DNA of 64,000 nucleotides from Hymenopus coronatus (Eukaryota > Arthropoda > Insecta > Mantodea > Hymenopodidae), in the NCBI GenBank assembly GCA_030762935.1, contig CM060883.1, positions 49,851,001-49,915,000 on the forward strand, written 5' to 3'. Shown one piece after another: positions 32,364 to 45,354 of this stretch. Every line of letters begins with the position of its first letter. Position 1 is the stretch's first letter. The notes under the pieces are model-generated. The model searched no databases. It saw only the letters and a program-made list of their open reading frames with translations, and had not been told where the DNA came from. The position numbers and the translations under genes are program-made.

Positions 32364-33187
32364 TTTCTTTCGCTACACATACTATGTACATGGTGTATAG
32401 AGAAGGTATTGCATTCCACCCAAAAATTTGATATCTAGATTTCACCGGAAATACATGTTTTGGGTCACCTTGAATAAAAAAAAAAGCAATTTTTAGAAAA
32501 AGGTATGGTATGTATCTGTGGACAGTATAGCTCAAAAACGAAAAGATCGTTGAATACCAAACTTGGTATCTTCCAAGGATGCGACACAATTTCCAAGAAA
32601 ATCTCCTCACCCCCAACTACCCTTTATATGGAACTTTTTTCAAAAATTTTGATTTTCTCAAAAATGCATCTAACGATTTTGAGTAAAATTTTGTATATTA
32701 AAGATATTTACCTGCCAAATAAAATGTATATCATGAATTTTTTGGGCATAGCCTCTGAAGACTACTTTATTCTGGATGAATTGTGCAACATTTTGCATAA
32801 ATGCTAAAATGTAAGAGATAGGCAAAACATGTAGAGCACGTTAAAACACACAATTTATGTTATATATAAATTTTTTTCGTGAAATTAATAATTTTTTAGA
32901 TATTCCTTCTTTTTGGTTTCAGCTTTAAAAAACTTAGATTTTTCTCAAGCAGGAATTTGTCAACTCCTGTCCATACAAACGAAGGAACTTCAGTCACATA
33001 GCAACCAGTTTTTGATTATCACTTTAACCTATGATACTCCCTTATTTCACTTTTACTTACAAGGAAGCAAGTAAGACTATTTCTGCCAGTTTTTTCTCAA
33101 TTAGAAGGAAGTAAATAAAAGCATAAGCTTTTTAACAACAATTTGTTGCAGAGATGTAGAGAAAGTCATGTGAATGGAACACATCAG
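32364..33187 (+). repeat. Family A repeat, complete copy
   Basis: Sense copy starting about 100 bp beyond the 5' end of LINE copy 2. Palindrome at 32375-32405, body blocks as in the family, 3' end gtagagaaagtcatgtgaat..cacatcag at 33150-33187. Confidence 0.9.
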
Positions 33188-35740
33188 ATTTTTTCTTCTT
33201 GTTCTTTTATTTTTAATTTTTATACATGTTCTACTACATATATATCTTTAATTTATTCATTAATGTATGCACTATTTCCTTTGTTAGAGATGACTATAAG
33301 TTCTATTGACTAGTATAGGTTTATTACTATTTATTTAATGTTTTCAGCTAAAACTTTACTTTTGTTTTATTACATCCCTTTACAACTGTAAACAGATATG
33401 ACGTCTAGGGTATATCATGCATTAAATATTACTTTCATTAAATAAGTATGTTCCTGAAACAATTAAAGAGCAAACAACTCATTACAGGAAAAACATCTTC
33501 TGAATTACAGTTGTTAGGGAGGGCATTTTTTCCAAATGTTTAAAACAATGGGTAGACATATCTGTACTTTTGTTGTGTTGAATAACATTGAAGTAAATTT
33601 GCAATAGAATAGCATTATTAACACTTCCAATCAATATTTACCACACAACTGTTTGTCACATAGACATGGGTAGAAATTAGCAGGTTGGGTTTCTCTGAAT
33701 GAAACTTTTAAAAACAGGACAGATTTTTGTATTAGAAAAGGGAATTGGTACTTTACCTTGTGGAGAGAACAAAATGGCTTAAAGGGAAGTGCTTTAAAAA
33801 TTTGGAAGTGAAATGCATGATAGGGTGTAATATTCGAGGGTTTTACATATTTGAGTATGCTCTTTCATATGATGTTTAACTCGGTTTGAAATTTTTGTAT
33901 CATTGGTTGATGGTCCCTTGTAAGCAATAACTGTAACGCTAACACACTAATATTGACATCAGAAGTTAAATTACTGTTTCATAGGAACTTGATAAAATTT
34001 TGTGCATTATTGCATGCTAACAAAATCCTGCAAAAAACTGTCTCAGCCTTCAAAAGCATTTCTGTCACATTAGTTTTACTTTTGTTTGAATGTAAGACAG
34101 TAAGATTCTCCAATAAATGTCAAAATTTTGCTTTAACAGATCTAACAACATAGAAGACTTTCAATGAAATGTACATTTTAACAAATATTCTACACATTGA
34201 ACTTATTGCTGAACATGCATCATAATGCAACCATGTATCTTGCAGGTGACTCATCACATACCCAACTATTAAACATTTCAAAGCACCAAGATGCAATGAA
34301 AAAATTAGAGATCACATCATGTTTATCAGAAGGCATAATGAAATTTCACACATTTTAACACCTCCAAATTGGTTGAAATATCAGCAGTAATTTATAATTG
34401 TTTGCCCTTAATAGCAAGCTCAAAAAGCAATCAATTCCTGCTTCTAGAACTTACCTACATGTAAAAATGCATGATATCTAAAATCACACTATAAATATCC
34501 TTTAGATTTATCCAATTAAATGAAACATGAAAAGGGAGTGAAATAATATCTAGAATAACATTATTCTAAACTACCTTAAACCGAAAAATGACCATGCAAA
34601 TGCTACCAATTATTGCAATGTGTTAGCTTTGTATTTTATTACATTTAAATTTAAAGGTGGAGGGTATTTCCAGAAAGACCACAACAAAGGGGTCAACAGA
34701 ATTAATTTCCTGACCTGACTTCATTTAACATTGTAACCACTCATATATTTTAGAAAGCAACAAATAGAATACTTTGTAATTCAATTACATAACAAATCTG
34801 TCTTGCTGTGTCTGCTGTACAATATCTTTTAAGTCTTCTCTGGCACACTGAAATGTTCAACTTATAAATATTCCACCCATAATTTACATTTAATGAAGGA
34901 ATTAGGATTAACTGATGGAAAATAATTTTTAAAAATGTCATTACTCAATGGTAGCATACACAGCCATTAATTCAGTTGCCCAAAATCGTATTCAAATAAG
35001 ACGTTAAAAGCCTGTGTAATGTTAATTAACGAACATAACAATGGTCTTAAATGACCAAGAAGTAGAACGGCATATTCCAGAACAAGAAAACAAGAAATAT
35101 ATCCCCAAAACAATAACCAAACAACATAAAATTTAGTTTACCACTTGTTCCTATGAAATATTAAACAATTTATGGAAATGCACACTGATAATTGAACAGA
35201 TCAGAATGACCAAAGGTGCAGGAATTGGTGGTAAGAACAGTTACACAATTTAAAAAAAAAGACAGGTTAGACACCAGGCAGTGTTCATATCTCATATACA
35301 GCCTTTACCTGGTGTAAGTGCTAAATATAAATTGCATAAAATTGGCACAGCATAAACACATTTGATCAGATATTAAATTCTTTAGAAAGTTATCTGAGCA
35401 ATCATGATTTCTTTTTGCACAAATGGTTAAGGTTTACTTTACATACACAAATCAGTCAGGAAATTTGTCTAATTTGCATGAAAAGTACACATAATAATTA
35501 TAGAAACCATAATTTCTTGTCTTTTAGATTGACCACTGCAATCATTGTCAAAATTGATAGCAACAAATATGTTTCTGTTAATATATGCAAAAAAGGTTAT
35601 AAAAGAAAAAGCTATTAGTTTATATGGACTTATAAATAACACTACCAGGTTTGCTTTAGATTATATGATTTGCTTTGAACTAACAAATAAAAATTAATTT
35701 ACAGTATTTTGAGCTCATAATTTTAAAATTCTTGTGTCTT
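33188..35740. other. AT-rich intergenic DNA, nothing recognised
   Basis: About 2.5 kb without ORFs of note, splice-bounded exons, tandem repeats or transposon ends that I can recognise. Confidence 0.6.
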
Positions 35741-35744
35741 GCAT

Positions 35745-35850
35745 TCAGATGACTTTCTCTACCTATTTTATAACAAACTATTCTCACAAAAACTTTTTCT
35801 TCTATCTACTTCATGCTAATCTAGACAAACATTAATAGAAATTGGAAATC
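35745..35850 (-). repeat. Family A repeat, 3' fragment
   Basis: About 100 bp matching the family 3' end antisense: gatgactttctctacc, aacaaactattctcac, cttcatgctaatct. Confidence 0.7.
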
Positions 35851-36019
35851 TTAACACTAATACACTTACCTACTATGATTGTAATCTTTCTTATCTTGAC
35901 TATCAACTTGTATGATTATTAAGATAGGTTGATATGGTATTAATGTTTCTGAAAGAACAATGTAAAAGTTATGACAGACATTGAAACATCCAACCTAATC
36001 TCACTCCACCATGTAACTG

Positions 36020-36185
36020 GATTACCTATCTTGTCACTTAGGTGGTTAGTTGGTTTTGTCTGTAACTGGCATTTGAGAGGTCTCAGGTTCAATTTCAGGC
36101 AACAACACACTTTGGCCTGGGTTTTTTCATGATTTTCTTTGCATATAAGTTGAATGCTGGCATGATGTTCAGCTACCATGGATCC
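36020..36185 (+). mobile_element. Diverged tRNA-derived SINE
   Basis: tRNA-like head with a decayed A box and a B box-like GGTTCAATTTC near 36088, then a body with ggcctgggttttttcatgat. The body differs from family S1, so this is either another SINE family or a very old copy. Confidence 0.5.
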
Positions 36186-37990
36186 TCACCTTCTGGTTCT
36201 ATCTTCTCCTTTCATTTATGGTTGCTGATATTTTGGTGGCCTGCTGGCAGATGGCATGGATGTGTCATTCTGAAAAAGATTCTTCACTGACTGCACTTGA
36301 AGCTTCAGATTGGGGCTGTAAGGGTCGCTTCTTCATGCTGTGGTTTCTCACCAATGTGCCGGGATATTTGAACTGGAATTGTTAGGGACTTCCTTGCACT
36401 CTGTTATTGGGCTCTCTGATTCCTAGGTGCCTGTGTGGTCTCTTCCACCCAGGGAATGTTACCTTTCAGGACCGCAGTAAGCAAGATGTCCCCCTCCATG
36501 CCTTGTTTACATCAGAACCTGTCTAGTCATGTGAGGTCAAACCCATCACTTCCTTCATGGCAAAATATGTATAGTGCCCCAAATTTGAGACAAGTGTATG
36601 TAGGAAAGTCTTATCTTACCTTATGTGAACAAGAGTAGCATTAACACTTCTTTTAAATTGTTTCATATAAAACTTCAAGATATAGAGCGAACGTAACTAT
36701 GTAATCTAAAGCTGTTTTTGTTTAACAAAGCACCAAAGTTTACTCACTCTATGGAAGCCATAGCTTCCTTTGAAAATTACTGTGTCATTCACACATGGAA
36801 GATTCTCAACTGGCCATACCTTATAAGGAAAAAGTGAACGTCACAGAGACACTACCTTTCAGTGCTATATTTAAGTGCAGACACCAGAAGATGCCATTGG
36901 CTGTAATGAGTGTAGTTGAGCAACTTCAGCTCAACTCTGCTTACCGCCAACACTATGTGTAGGTTGAAAATTTATCATCATTTGATACTGCCAGAGTAAT
37001 TTGGGTTTCTGATTCTTTAATACAGTTATACCATATCAGGGAAAATCTAGGATGAAACAGGGTAAGATTTGTTATTAAGCTAGGTTCTTTTACATTTTGT
37101 TGTATTTAAACAATCAGTGTATTTGTAATGATACAACTACCAAATCCCATCCTCAGGGAGATCCTCATTATTCAGTGCTTCTTAGTGAATGTTGATGGGC
37201 TAACTTAACTATATTCACAATGAGATGCAAGCGCAGATGTAATGCAGCATAAACATAGGCATGAATGAGAACCATTCACAATGCAGTCGTAAGGGTAATG
37301 AAAGAAGTTTGACACAAGTTTCTAGATCTGTAAATTACATATGGATATCTTCCAAGAACACTGAAAGCTTCAAAATGTATATAACTATTCATGTAAGAAA
37401 ATTCACTCAATCTTTTATAAATGAGTGAATATAATATAAAAATCACATGCATCTGACATGGCAGTGGCATCACATTAATTGTTTCACTAAAATATTGTTA
37501 ATAGTGCCAGAATGGAGACTGCACCATTTATATCAATATCTTTATTTTTGGTCAACTATTTACAATATATTCCTTGTTACTGGTTTAAATGTTCCAGTAA
37601 TGGTACTTTTCTCAAATGAGGTCATTATTCGTATTTCTTTTTCCTGGTCATAGAAGAAAAATGGAATTTCAAAGATTCTCATAGCGATAGATATTTTATT
37701 TGTCCTGTAGAGCATACTTGTGTACATGGATACCATGATATAGGATAAGTCAATACTATGTAAAAATTGTATTTACAGTTACTTACAAAATTACATTTAT
37801 GAATATTTAAGATTAATCTTAGGTGCTATGATTGTTGCGTTTTTAATAATTTACAAAATTTTACTGTGCAGCTTAAAATATCACAATGAAAAAAAAAAAA
37901 CAACTAAAATACAGGTATCGGCTTTACATAAAGGTAAACAATAGCGACAAAAAACAAAGTAATGAGAAGAATTTAGTATAATCAATGTGG
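36186..37990. other. Intergenic DNA; GC-richer block at 36186-36640, otherwise nothing
   Basis: 36186-36640 is less AT-rich than its surroundings (ggtggcctgctggcagatgg and similar) and may be the rest of an old repeat. No conserved ORF. 36640-37990 is plain AT-rich DNA. Confidence 0.45.
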
Positions 37991-38130
37991 CTCACGTCAA
38001 AATGGATACACTATCGCTTAAGCCTACTGTATTCCCATTTCCATTGTGCCTACAAAGAAATATGTAATAAACTATTTCTGCTAATGCTTGTCTCGAATAA
38101 CATAAAATAAATAAAACTACATCTTGTTGG

Positions 38131-38420
38131 GGTGGCGCTGTGGCTGAATGGTTAGACCACTCTCCTCTCATCCAGGGGACCACCGCATGTTGGATTTGCG
38201 GTGGATAAAGTGGCATGTGGGACAGTGTTTCTTTGGGTTCACCGATTTCCCTCACCATTCATTCCACCAATTGCACCATAACCTATTTCCTATCATTCAT
38301 GTTGCATCCACTTCCTCAGTTTCATACCATGCATTGGGCTCATCATCCATCCTGGCTTCTCTCTGATCCAGAGCCTCTGTTCAACAGGCATCTGAATAGC
38401 TTGCTGAAGTGTGAGTAGAG
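38131..38420 (+). mobile_element. tRNA-derived SINE (family S1)
   Basis: A box TGGCTGAATGG near 38140; body tttgcggtggataaagtggc, ccgatttccctcaccattca and ccaccaattgcac matches the other S1 copies. The longest S1 copy here, with an extra 3' part (catcctggcttctctctgat). Confidence 0.8.
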
Positions 38421-38537
38421 AAATTCATGTGAATTTAGCATCAGGATTTTTATTAAGCCTTGAGTCAGTAACATTCAAGCTATTTGTAGCTACAAGTTTG
38501 AATATGCATAGACTGAAAATTAATTTGCTTTGAAAAA

Positions 38538-39118
38538 ATCTTGTGTTCCATTCACGTGACTTTCTCTTCATCTGTGTAACAAATTATTCTTAAAAAGCCT
38601 ATTCTTCTATTTACTTCATGCCAATCGATATAAGCATTAGCAAAAAATGGTCTTTATTACCTTCTTGCTTCCTTGTGAGTAGGAGAAAAATAAGGGAATA
38701 TACAGGCTAACGCGACAGTCAAATCTTTTAAAAGCTGGTTGCTATGGGATTGAAATTCGTTCAAGCCAATGATAAAGAATATCTCAGAAATGGTCAACAA
38801 CATGAAGGTAAGATCTACATATTTTATATCTGTCTCTGCCTCTTACGGTTTACCACTTTGCAAAAATCATCCAAAATGAAGAGGTCTTCAGAGACTGTCT
38901 CTTCAAGATATACTTTGTGATGTAAATATATTTAAGATACGGCATTTTAATCAAAATCGTTTGAGCCATTTTTTGAGAAAATCAAAATTTTCGAAATTTT
39001 TTCCATGTCAAGAATACTTAGTTCGGGTGTGGGGATTTTATTGAAAAGCTTTGTATCTTATCCTTAGAAGATTTTAACTCTGCCGTCCATAGACATACGG
39101 ACATTTTTCTAAAAATGC
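38538..39118 (-). repeat. Family A repeat, copy lacking the 5' hairpin
   Basis: Antisense; starts tgttccattcacgtgacttt and runs to ccatagacatacggacattt. The 5' hairpin end is replaced by a (TA)n microsatellite at 39119-39137. Confidence 0.85.
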
Positions 39119-39137
39119 TATATATATATATATATAT
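39119..39137. repeat. (TA)n microsatellite
   Basis: Pure TA run of about nine units at the edge of a family A copy. Confidence 0.9.
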
Positions 39138-39830
39138 TCGCGCAGAAAAAGTAAAAATTACGAACTCAGTCTTATTAATAAATGTTTTCGTTAATGAATC
39201 TCCTTAAATACCTATCTAAATCCCTTCTGCTAGTTAGTATAGAATGAAGAAATAATTCTCAAAGTCACTTAAACGAATGCCCTTCTAAATAATTTATTTA
39301 CCGCTTGTGTAACAAGAACGGTAGTGATATAGCAGTTGTTTTACGTGAATTGTGTCTCACGTACATAAATGATAAAGTTCGACTCCTTTCTGATTCGGTA
39401 ATTGAACATGTTCCACAAACAGAGCTTGTTAAATCTCTCCAAGGATAAAGCACAAGTCGGTTATTTCAAGAATTGTTTTCTCGGAAGTTCTTCAAATTGT
39501 TTATTTATCGCTCATAGCTCGGGTAACAAGAAATGATGACATGAGTCCGGGGCAAGGTTTTATACAGCACGCCCTCTATGTGCTTATCCAAGTATTGGAA
39601 ACCTATGAATTACAAGCAAAATTTGGCAACTATTGTTTGAAAATCCTTTCCAGAAAATACCTATAAGTCCAATGGTGACAAAAGTGGTGGCTAACTTCTA
39701 GAGCAGCTAACGACACCCTATCCATTGATATTATATTTTAACAGTTTACAGCTATAAGTATGTTCAGAAGATAATAACTGCTTTCTTATGCTTATCTTAT
39801 ATTGGATCAATTTATATTTCATGCGACAAA

Positions 39831-39974
39831 CTTTTTACTTTCTCTACACGTACTATGTACATAGTGTTTAGAGAAGGTATTGTATTGCACCCAAAAATAA
39901 GATACCGAGATTTCACCGGAAATACATGCTTTGAGTCCCCCTAAATCCAAAAAAAAGTATTTTTGGAAAAAAGA

Positions 39975-40011
<37 letters not shown>

Positions 40012-40600
40012 ACAGCATAGCACAAAAACGAAAATACCGTTAAATATCAAACTTGGTTTTTAAGTTTGGTATCTTCCAAGGTTGCGGCACGAAGATTTTC
40101 AAGTAAATCCCCCCACCCTCAACTACCCTTTATTCGAAAATTTTTATTTTCTCAAAAATTGCTCTAACGATTTTGATTAAAATCTCATATATTTCAGATG
40201 TTTACATGACAAATAAATGTATGTCTTCAATTTTCTGGGAGTAACCTGGGCATGCTTATTCTGGATGAATTTTGCGAAATGTTGCATAACTGGTAAACCG
40301 TAAGAGATAGGTAAAAAACTTACTTAATAGAAACTGTACAGTTAATTAAAACACACAATTTAAGGTATATAGATTTTTTCGAGAGTTAGACTGTTTTTGA
40401 GATATTCCTTGTTGTTAGTTTTAGGCTTTAAAATATTTATGCTTTTATTATACGGGAATTTGTCGACTCTTGTCCATACAAACAAAGTAACTTCAGTCAA
40501 ATAGCAACTAGCTTTTGACTATAATTTTAACCTGTGGTTGGTACTCCCGTATTTCCCTTCTACCTACAAGGAAACAAGTAATAATACTATTTCTGCTAAT
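39831..40600 (+). repeat. Family A repeat, first of the head-to-tail cluster (3' end missing)
   Basis: Begins ctttttactttctctacacg with its hairpin at 39843-39874. Contains a (GT)n run at 39979-40010. It stops after ttctgctaat where the next copy begins directly. Confidence 0.92.
39979..40010. repeat. (GT)n microsatellite within family A
   Basis: Sixteen GT units at a position where all family A copies have a short gtgtgtg stretch, so the microsatellite grew from the repeat's own sequence. Confidence 0.95.
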
Positions 40601-41432
40601 TTTTACTTTCTCTACACGTACTATGTACGTAGTGTATAGAGAAGGTATTGCACTCCACTCAAAAATTCGACACCGAGATTTCACCGGAAATATATGTTTT
40701 AGGGTTCCCTGTATCCAAAAAAAGGCCCGCGTGTCTGTGAATACGATAACTCAAAACCGAAAGGTCGCTAAAATGCCAAACTGGTATTTATGTTTAGTAT
40801 CTTCCAGGGATGCGACACGAAGATTTTGAGAAAAATCCCCCCACCCCAAACTACCTTAACAAGGAACTTTTTTCTAAAATTTTGATTTTCTAAAAAATGG
40901 CTCTAACGATTTTGATTAAAATAATGTATATTAAAGATATTTACCTGAGAAATAAAATGTATATTTTGAATTTTCTGGGAATAGTCTCTGAAGACTTTTA
41001 TTCTGGGTGAATTTTACGGAATTTTGCAAAACTGCTAAACCGTAAGAAATGGACAAAAACTTACTGCACAAAAAATGTAGAGCACATTAATACACAATTT
41101 ATGTTGTATACATTTTTTTTTCGTGGAGCTGGTCGTTTTTGAGATATTCCTTGTTTTTGGTTTCAGCTTTGAAAAACTTAACTTTTCTCATACAGGAATT
41201 TGTCAACTCCTGTCCATACAAACAAAGAAACTTTATTCACATAGCAAACAGCTTTTGACTATCATTTAACCTATGGTACTCCCTTATTTCGCTCCTACTT
41301 ACAAGGAAGCAAGTAACAAGACTATTTCTGCTAATTTTTTCTCGATTAGCATGAAGTAAATAGAAGCATAAGCTTTTTAACAATAAGGTGTTGCAAAGAT
41401 GTAGAGAAAGTCATGTGAATGGAACACATCAG
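40601..41432 (+). repeat. Family A repeat, complete copy in cluster
   Basis: Hairpin near 40611-40645; all internal blocks; 3' end gtagagaaagtcatgtgaat..cacatcag at 41401-41432. Confidence 0.93.
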
Positions 41433-41440
41433 CTTTTTTT

Positions 41441-41530
41441 TATTTTGCATGAGGTAAATAGAAGAATAAACGTTTTAACAATAATTTATTGCAGAGATGT
41501 AGAGAAAGTCATGTGAATGGAACACATCAG
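41441..41530 (+). repeat. Family A repeat, extra 3' end
   Basis: Only the last 90 bp of the family, ending cacatcag, between two complete copies. Suggests unequal exchange or slippage within the cluster. Confidence 0.85.
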
Positions 41531-42358
41531 CTTTTTACTTTCTCTACACGTACTATATGCATAGTATATAGAGAGGATATTGCATTCCACTTAAAATTCG
41601 ATACCGAGATTTCACCGGAAATACACGTTTTAGGGTCCCTTGTATCCAAAAAAGTATTTTCAGAAAAAGGTCCGTGTCTGTGAACGATAACTCTAAAACG
41701 AAAAACCGGTAAAATACCAAACTTGGTGTTTAAGTTTAGTATCTTCCAGGGATGCGACACGAAGATTTTGAGAAAAGTCTCCCCACTCCCTACATGGAAA
41801 AATTTTAAATTTTGATTTTGTTAAAAATGGCTAACGATTTTGATTAAAATACTGTATATTAACGATACTTACATAGCAAAATGTATATCTTGAATTTTCT
41901 GTGAATAGTCTGTAAAGACCTCTTTATTCAGGATATATTTTGCTTAATTTTGCATACCTAGTAAACCGTAAGAGATAGATAAGAAATGACTAGACAAAAA
42001 ATGTAGATCTCGTTAAAACACACATTTTATGTCGTATACAATTTTTTCATACAGTTGACCATCTTTGAGACATTCCTTGCTATTGGTTTCAGTTTTAAAA
42101 TACTTGAAACGTTTCTCATACGGGAATTTGTCAACACCTGGTCATGCAAAGAAACGGATTTCAATCACATGACAACCAGCTTTTAAAATATCTGACTTCC
42201 GTTTTATCATAGAGTACTGCCTTATTTCCCTTCTACTTACAAGGAAGCAAGTAATAAAACAATGTCTCATTATAGCATGAAGTAGATAGAAGAATAAGAT
42301 TTTTAACAATAATTTGTTACAGAGATGTAGAGAAAATCATGTGAATGTAACATATTAG
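41531..42358 (+). repeat. Family A repeat, complete copy in cluster
   Basis: Starts ctttttactttctctacacg immediately after the preceding 3' end; hairpin near 41541-41575; ends gtagagaaaatcatgtgaat..catattag. Confidence 0.92.
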
Positions 42359-42514
42359 TTTTCTTTTTTTTAAATTGTAACTTTTAATGTCGTATTCATT
42401 TTAAACTAATTTAAACTCAAAGCCCTGTACAAAAGCTGTTTCAATTGTTTGGGGTAAATTGTGGGCGGAAATTTTTAGCATTGCCTAGGGGCAGCAAAAT
42501 GTCTAAATCCGTCC

Positions 42515-43378
42515 CTGCACGTACTGTGTACATAGAATATACAGCAGGTATTGTAATGTAACAAAAAAATTCGATATCGAGATTTCACCGGAAATACATA
42601 TTTTGGGTTGCCCTGAATCAAAAAAAAAAAAATAGAAAAATGTCCGTGATGCGTCTGTTTCTGTGGGCAGCATAGCTCAAGAACTAAAATACCGTTAAAT
42701 ACTTGATATCTTCCAAGGATGCAGCACGAAGATTTTCAAGAAAATTCCCTCGCCCCAACCTATCCTTTACACGGAACATTTGGCGAAACTTTTGATTTTC
42801 TCAAAAAATGGCTTTAATGATTTTGATAAAAATACCTTATGTTTAAGATGTATTTATGACAAACTAAACGTCTATCTTGAACTTTCTGGCAATAACCTCT
42901 GAAGACCTATTCACTCTGGATGACTTTTGTAGAACTGTCACAGAGTAAAAGATATACAAAAACTTACTACACAAAAAATGTAGATCTCAAAACACAATTT
43001 AAGTAAAATACTCTTCCTTATTTTTTTTATTCATTTATTTTTGTAGAGTTAACCGTTTTCGAGGTATTTGGGATTATTGGTTTCAATTTTAGCTACTTCA
43101 AACTTTTCTCAAATGGGAAGACATCTTTCTTCTCGATTTTCGTTTGTTAACTCTTGGCAAGCAGAGATTGGAATTTCAGTTGTTTCACATAGCGACCGGC
43201 TTTTAAAGGACGTTTATCGCTTTAGCTCTTATTTCCCTTCTACTTACAAGGAAACTTAGTAATAAGACTAATTCTGCTTATGTTTATCTTGATTGATGTA
43301 GATAACAGATTAATGTTTTGAATAAAAGGTTTGTTTACCTAAAGGTAGAGGACATCATGTGAATGGAATACATTAGAT
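42515..43378 (+). repeat. Family A repeat, diverged copy in cluster
   Basis: Hairpin degraded (cacgtactgtgtacatagaa); body recognisable by gatttcaccggaaatacata and gattttctcaaaaaatggct; 3' end gaggacatcatgtgaatgga..cattag. About 150 bp of unrelated DNA separates it from the copy before. Confidence 0.88.
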
Positions 43379-43499
43379 TTTTACTTTCTCTTCACGTACT
43401 ATGTACACAGTATATAGAAGTTTTGCATTCCACCTAAAATTCGATACCGAGATTTCACTGGAAATATAAGTTTTTGGGGTTTCCTGCATCAAAAAAGTC
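43379..43499 (+). repeat. Family A repeat, 5' fragment
   Basis: The first 120 bp only (actttctcttcacgtactat to ttcctgcatcaaaaaagtc), directly followed by another 5' start. Confidence 0.88.
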
Positions 43500-44377
43500 T
43501 TTTTACTTTCACTACACGTACTATGTACCTACTAGTGCATAGAGAAAGTACTGTACTTCACCCAAAAATTTGGCACCGAGATTTCAGCGGAAATACATGT
43601 TTTGAGACTCCTGAATAAAAAAAAAAAACATTTTTAGAAAAATGTCCGTGTGTGTATGGGCAGCATAACTCAAAAACCAAACCGTTAAATGCCAAACTTG
43701 GTATTTAAGTTGAGTATCTTCCAAGGATGCGACCCACAACTAGCCTTTACAGGAAAATTTTTCGAAAATTTTGATTAAAATACAATATATTTAAGATATT
43801 TTTATAGCACAAACGAAATATACCTATATCTTGGATTTTCTGGTAATAGCCTCTGAAGACTTCATTCTGGATGATGTTTGTATAACTGGCTAACCGTAAG
43901 AGGCATACAAAAATGTGGATCTCATTAAAAAATACAATGTATATTACATATATATTCACATATTATTATTATTATTTATAATTATTATTACTACTAATAT
44001 CTTATTATATTTTATTCATTTATTTTTTGTGTAGAGTTAACCGTTTTCGAAATATTGCGGATTATTAGTTTCAATTTTAGCCCCTTAAACTTTTCTCAAA
44101 TGGGAAGACATCTTTCTTCTCGTTTTTCGTTTGTTTATCCTGGAAAGCAAATAGATTGAAATTTCGATTGTTTCACAAAGCGACCGACTTTTAAAGGACA
44201 AGAATATCGCTAAAGTCTGTGCATTTTCTTATTTACCTTCTATTTACAAGGAACTAGTAATAAGACTAATTCTGCTTATGTTTATCTTGATTAGCATGAT
44301 GTAGATAACAGATTAATGTTTTGAGTAAAATATCTGTTTACCGAACAGCTAGAGGACATCATGTGAATGGAACAGAT
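43500..44377 (+). repeat. Family A repeat, diverged copy in cluster
   Basis: Starts tttttactttcactacacgt; carries an (ATT)n-like run near 43960-44010; ends ggacatcatgtgaatggaac. Confidence 0.88.
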
Positions 44378-44383
44378 CTTTCC

Positions 44384-44522
44384 CCTTCTACTTACAAGGG
44401 ACCAAGTAATAAGGACAATTTCTGCTAATGTTTGTATAGATTAGCATGATGTAAATAGAAGAATAATCTTTTTAACAATAATTTATTACAGATGTGAAAG
44501 TCACGTGATTGTAAGACATCAG
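44384..44522 (+). repeat. Family A repeat, 3' fragment
   Basis: Last 140 bp of the family: cttctacttacaagggacca to gtgaaagtcacgtgattg..acatcagg. Confidence 0.85.
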
Positions 44523-44526
44523 GTTT

Positions 44527-45165
44527 TATAGAAGAAGGTCCGTGTGTCTGTGAACACGATAACTCAAAAACGAAGAGTCCGTAAAACACCAAACTAGGTG
44601 TTTAAGATATTCATTCCAAGGATGGGACACGAAAATGTTTAGGAAAAGCCTCCCCCCACCCCAAACTACTCTTCTCTTCTCTTTTGATCTCTAAAATGGC
44701 GCTAACGATGTTGATTAAAATACCGTATATTAACATGGCAAGTAACATGTATATTTTGAATTTTCTGGGAATAGCCTTTGCTTTATTCCGGATGAATGTT
44801 GCTGGATTTTACATAACTAGCAAACAGATAAAAACTTACCACACAACACATTTAGATCTCGTTAAAACACACAATGTATGTCATATACATTTTTTTTTTC
44901 TCTCTCTCATGAAGTTGACCATTTTTTAAGATATTCCTTGCTATTGGTTTCAGTTTTAAAATACTTAAATTTTTTCACATACGGGAACTTATCAACTCCT
45001 GGCGATGCAAAGAAACGGATTTCATCCACATGGCACCCGGAATTTAGAAGATTTGACTATAGTTTTAACTTATTGTATTCCATAATTTACCTTCCACTTA
45101 CAAGGAAGCAAATAATTAAGATAATTTCTGCTGGTGTTTATCTCGATTATCATAAGGAAGTTAGT
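44527..45165 (+). repeat. Family A repeat lacking both ends
   Basis: Begins inside the family at gaaggtccgtgtgtctgtga and stops at tttatctcgattatcataag. Last copy before the minisatellite. Confidence 0.85.
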
Positions 45166-45249
45166 AATACCTACAATGTTACGGTGAGTAAAAGTGAAAT
45201 AAACTAATACCTAAATAGCTTTAGTGGTAGTTTAAGCGGTGGAACCAAG

Positions 45250-45250
<1 letters not shown>

Positions 45251-45295
<45 letters not shown>
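45251..45295. repeat. (AAT)n microsatellite
   Basis: About 15 units, followed by degenerate AT-rich sequence leading into the minisatellite. Confidence 0.95.
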
Positions 45296-45354
45296 TTAAT
45301 AATATTATAATAATATAATAATTAATAATAATAAAAATCCAAATTAGGTATATG

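Noticed and set aside
33188..38130. A hidden gene in the 5-kb stretch between LINE copy 2 and the family A cluster
   Set aside because: No splice-bounded conserved protein segment, codon bias or long ORF could be found on either strand.
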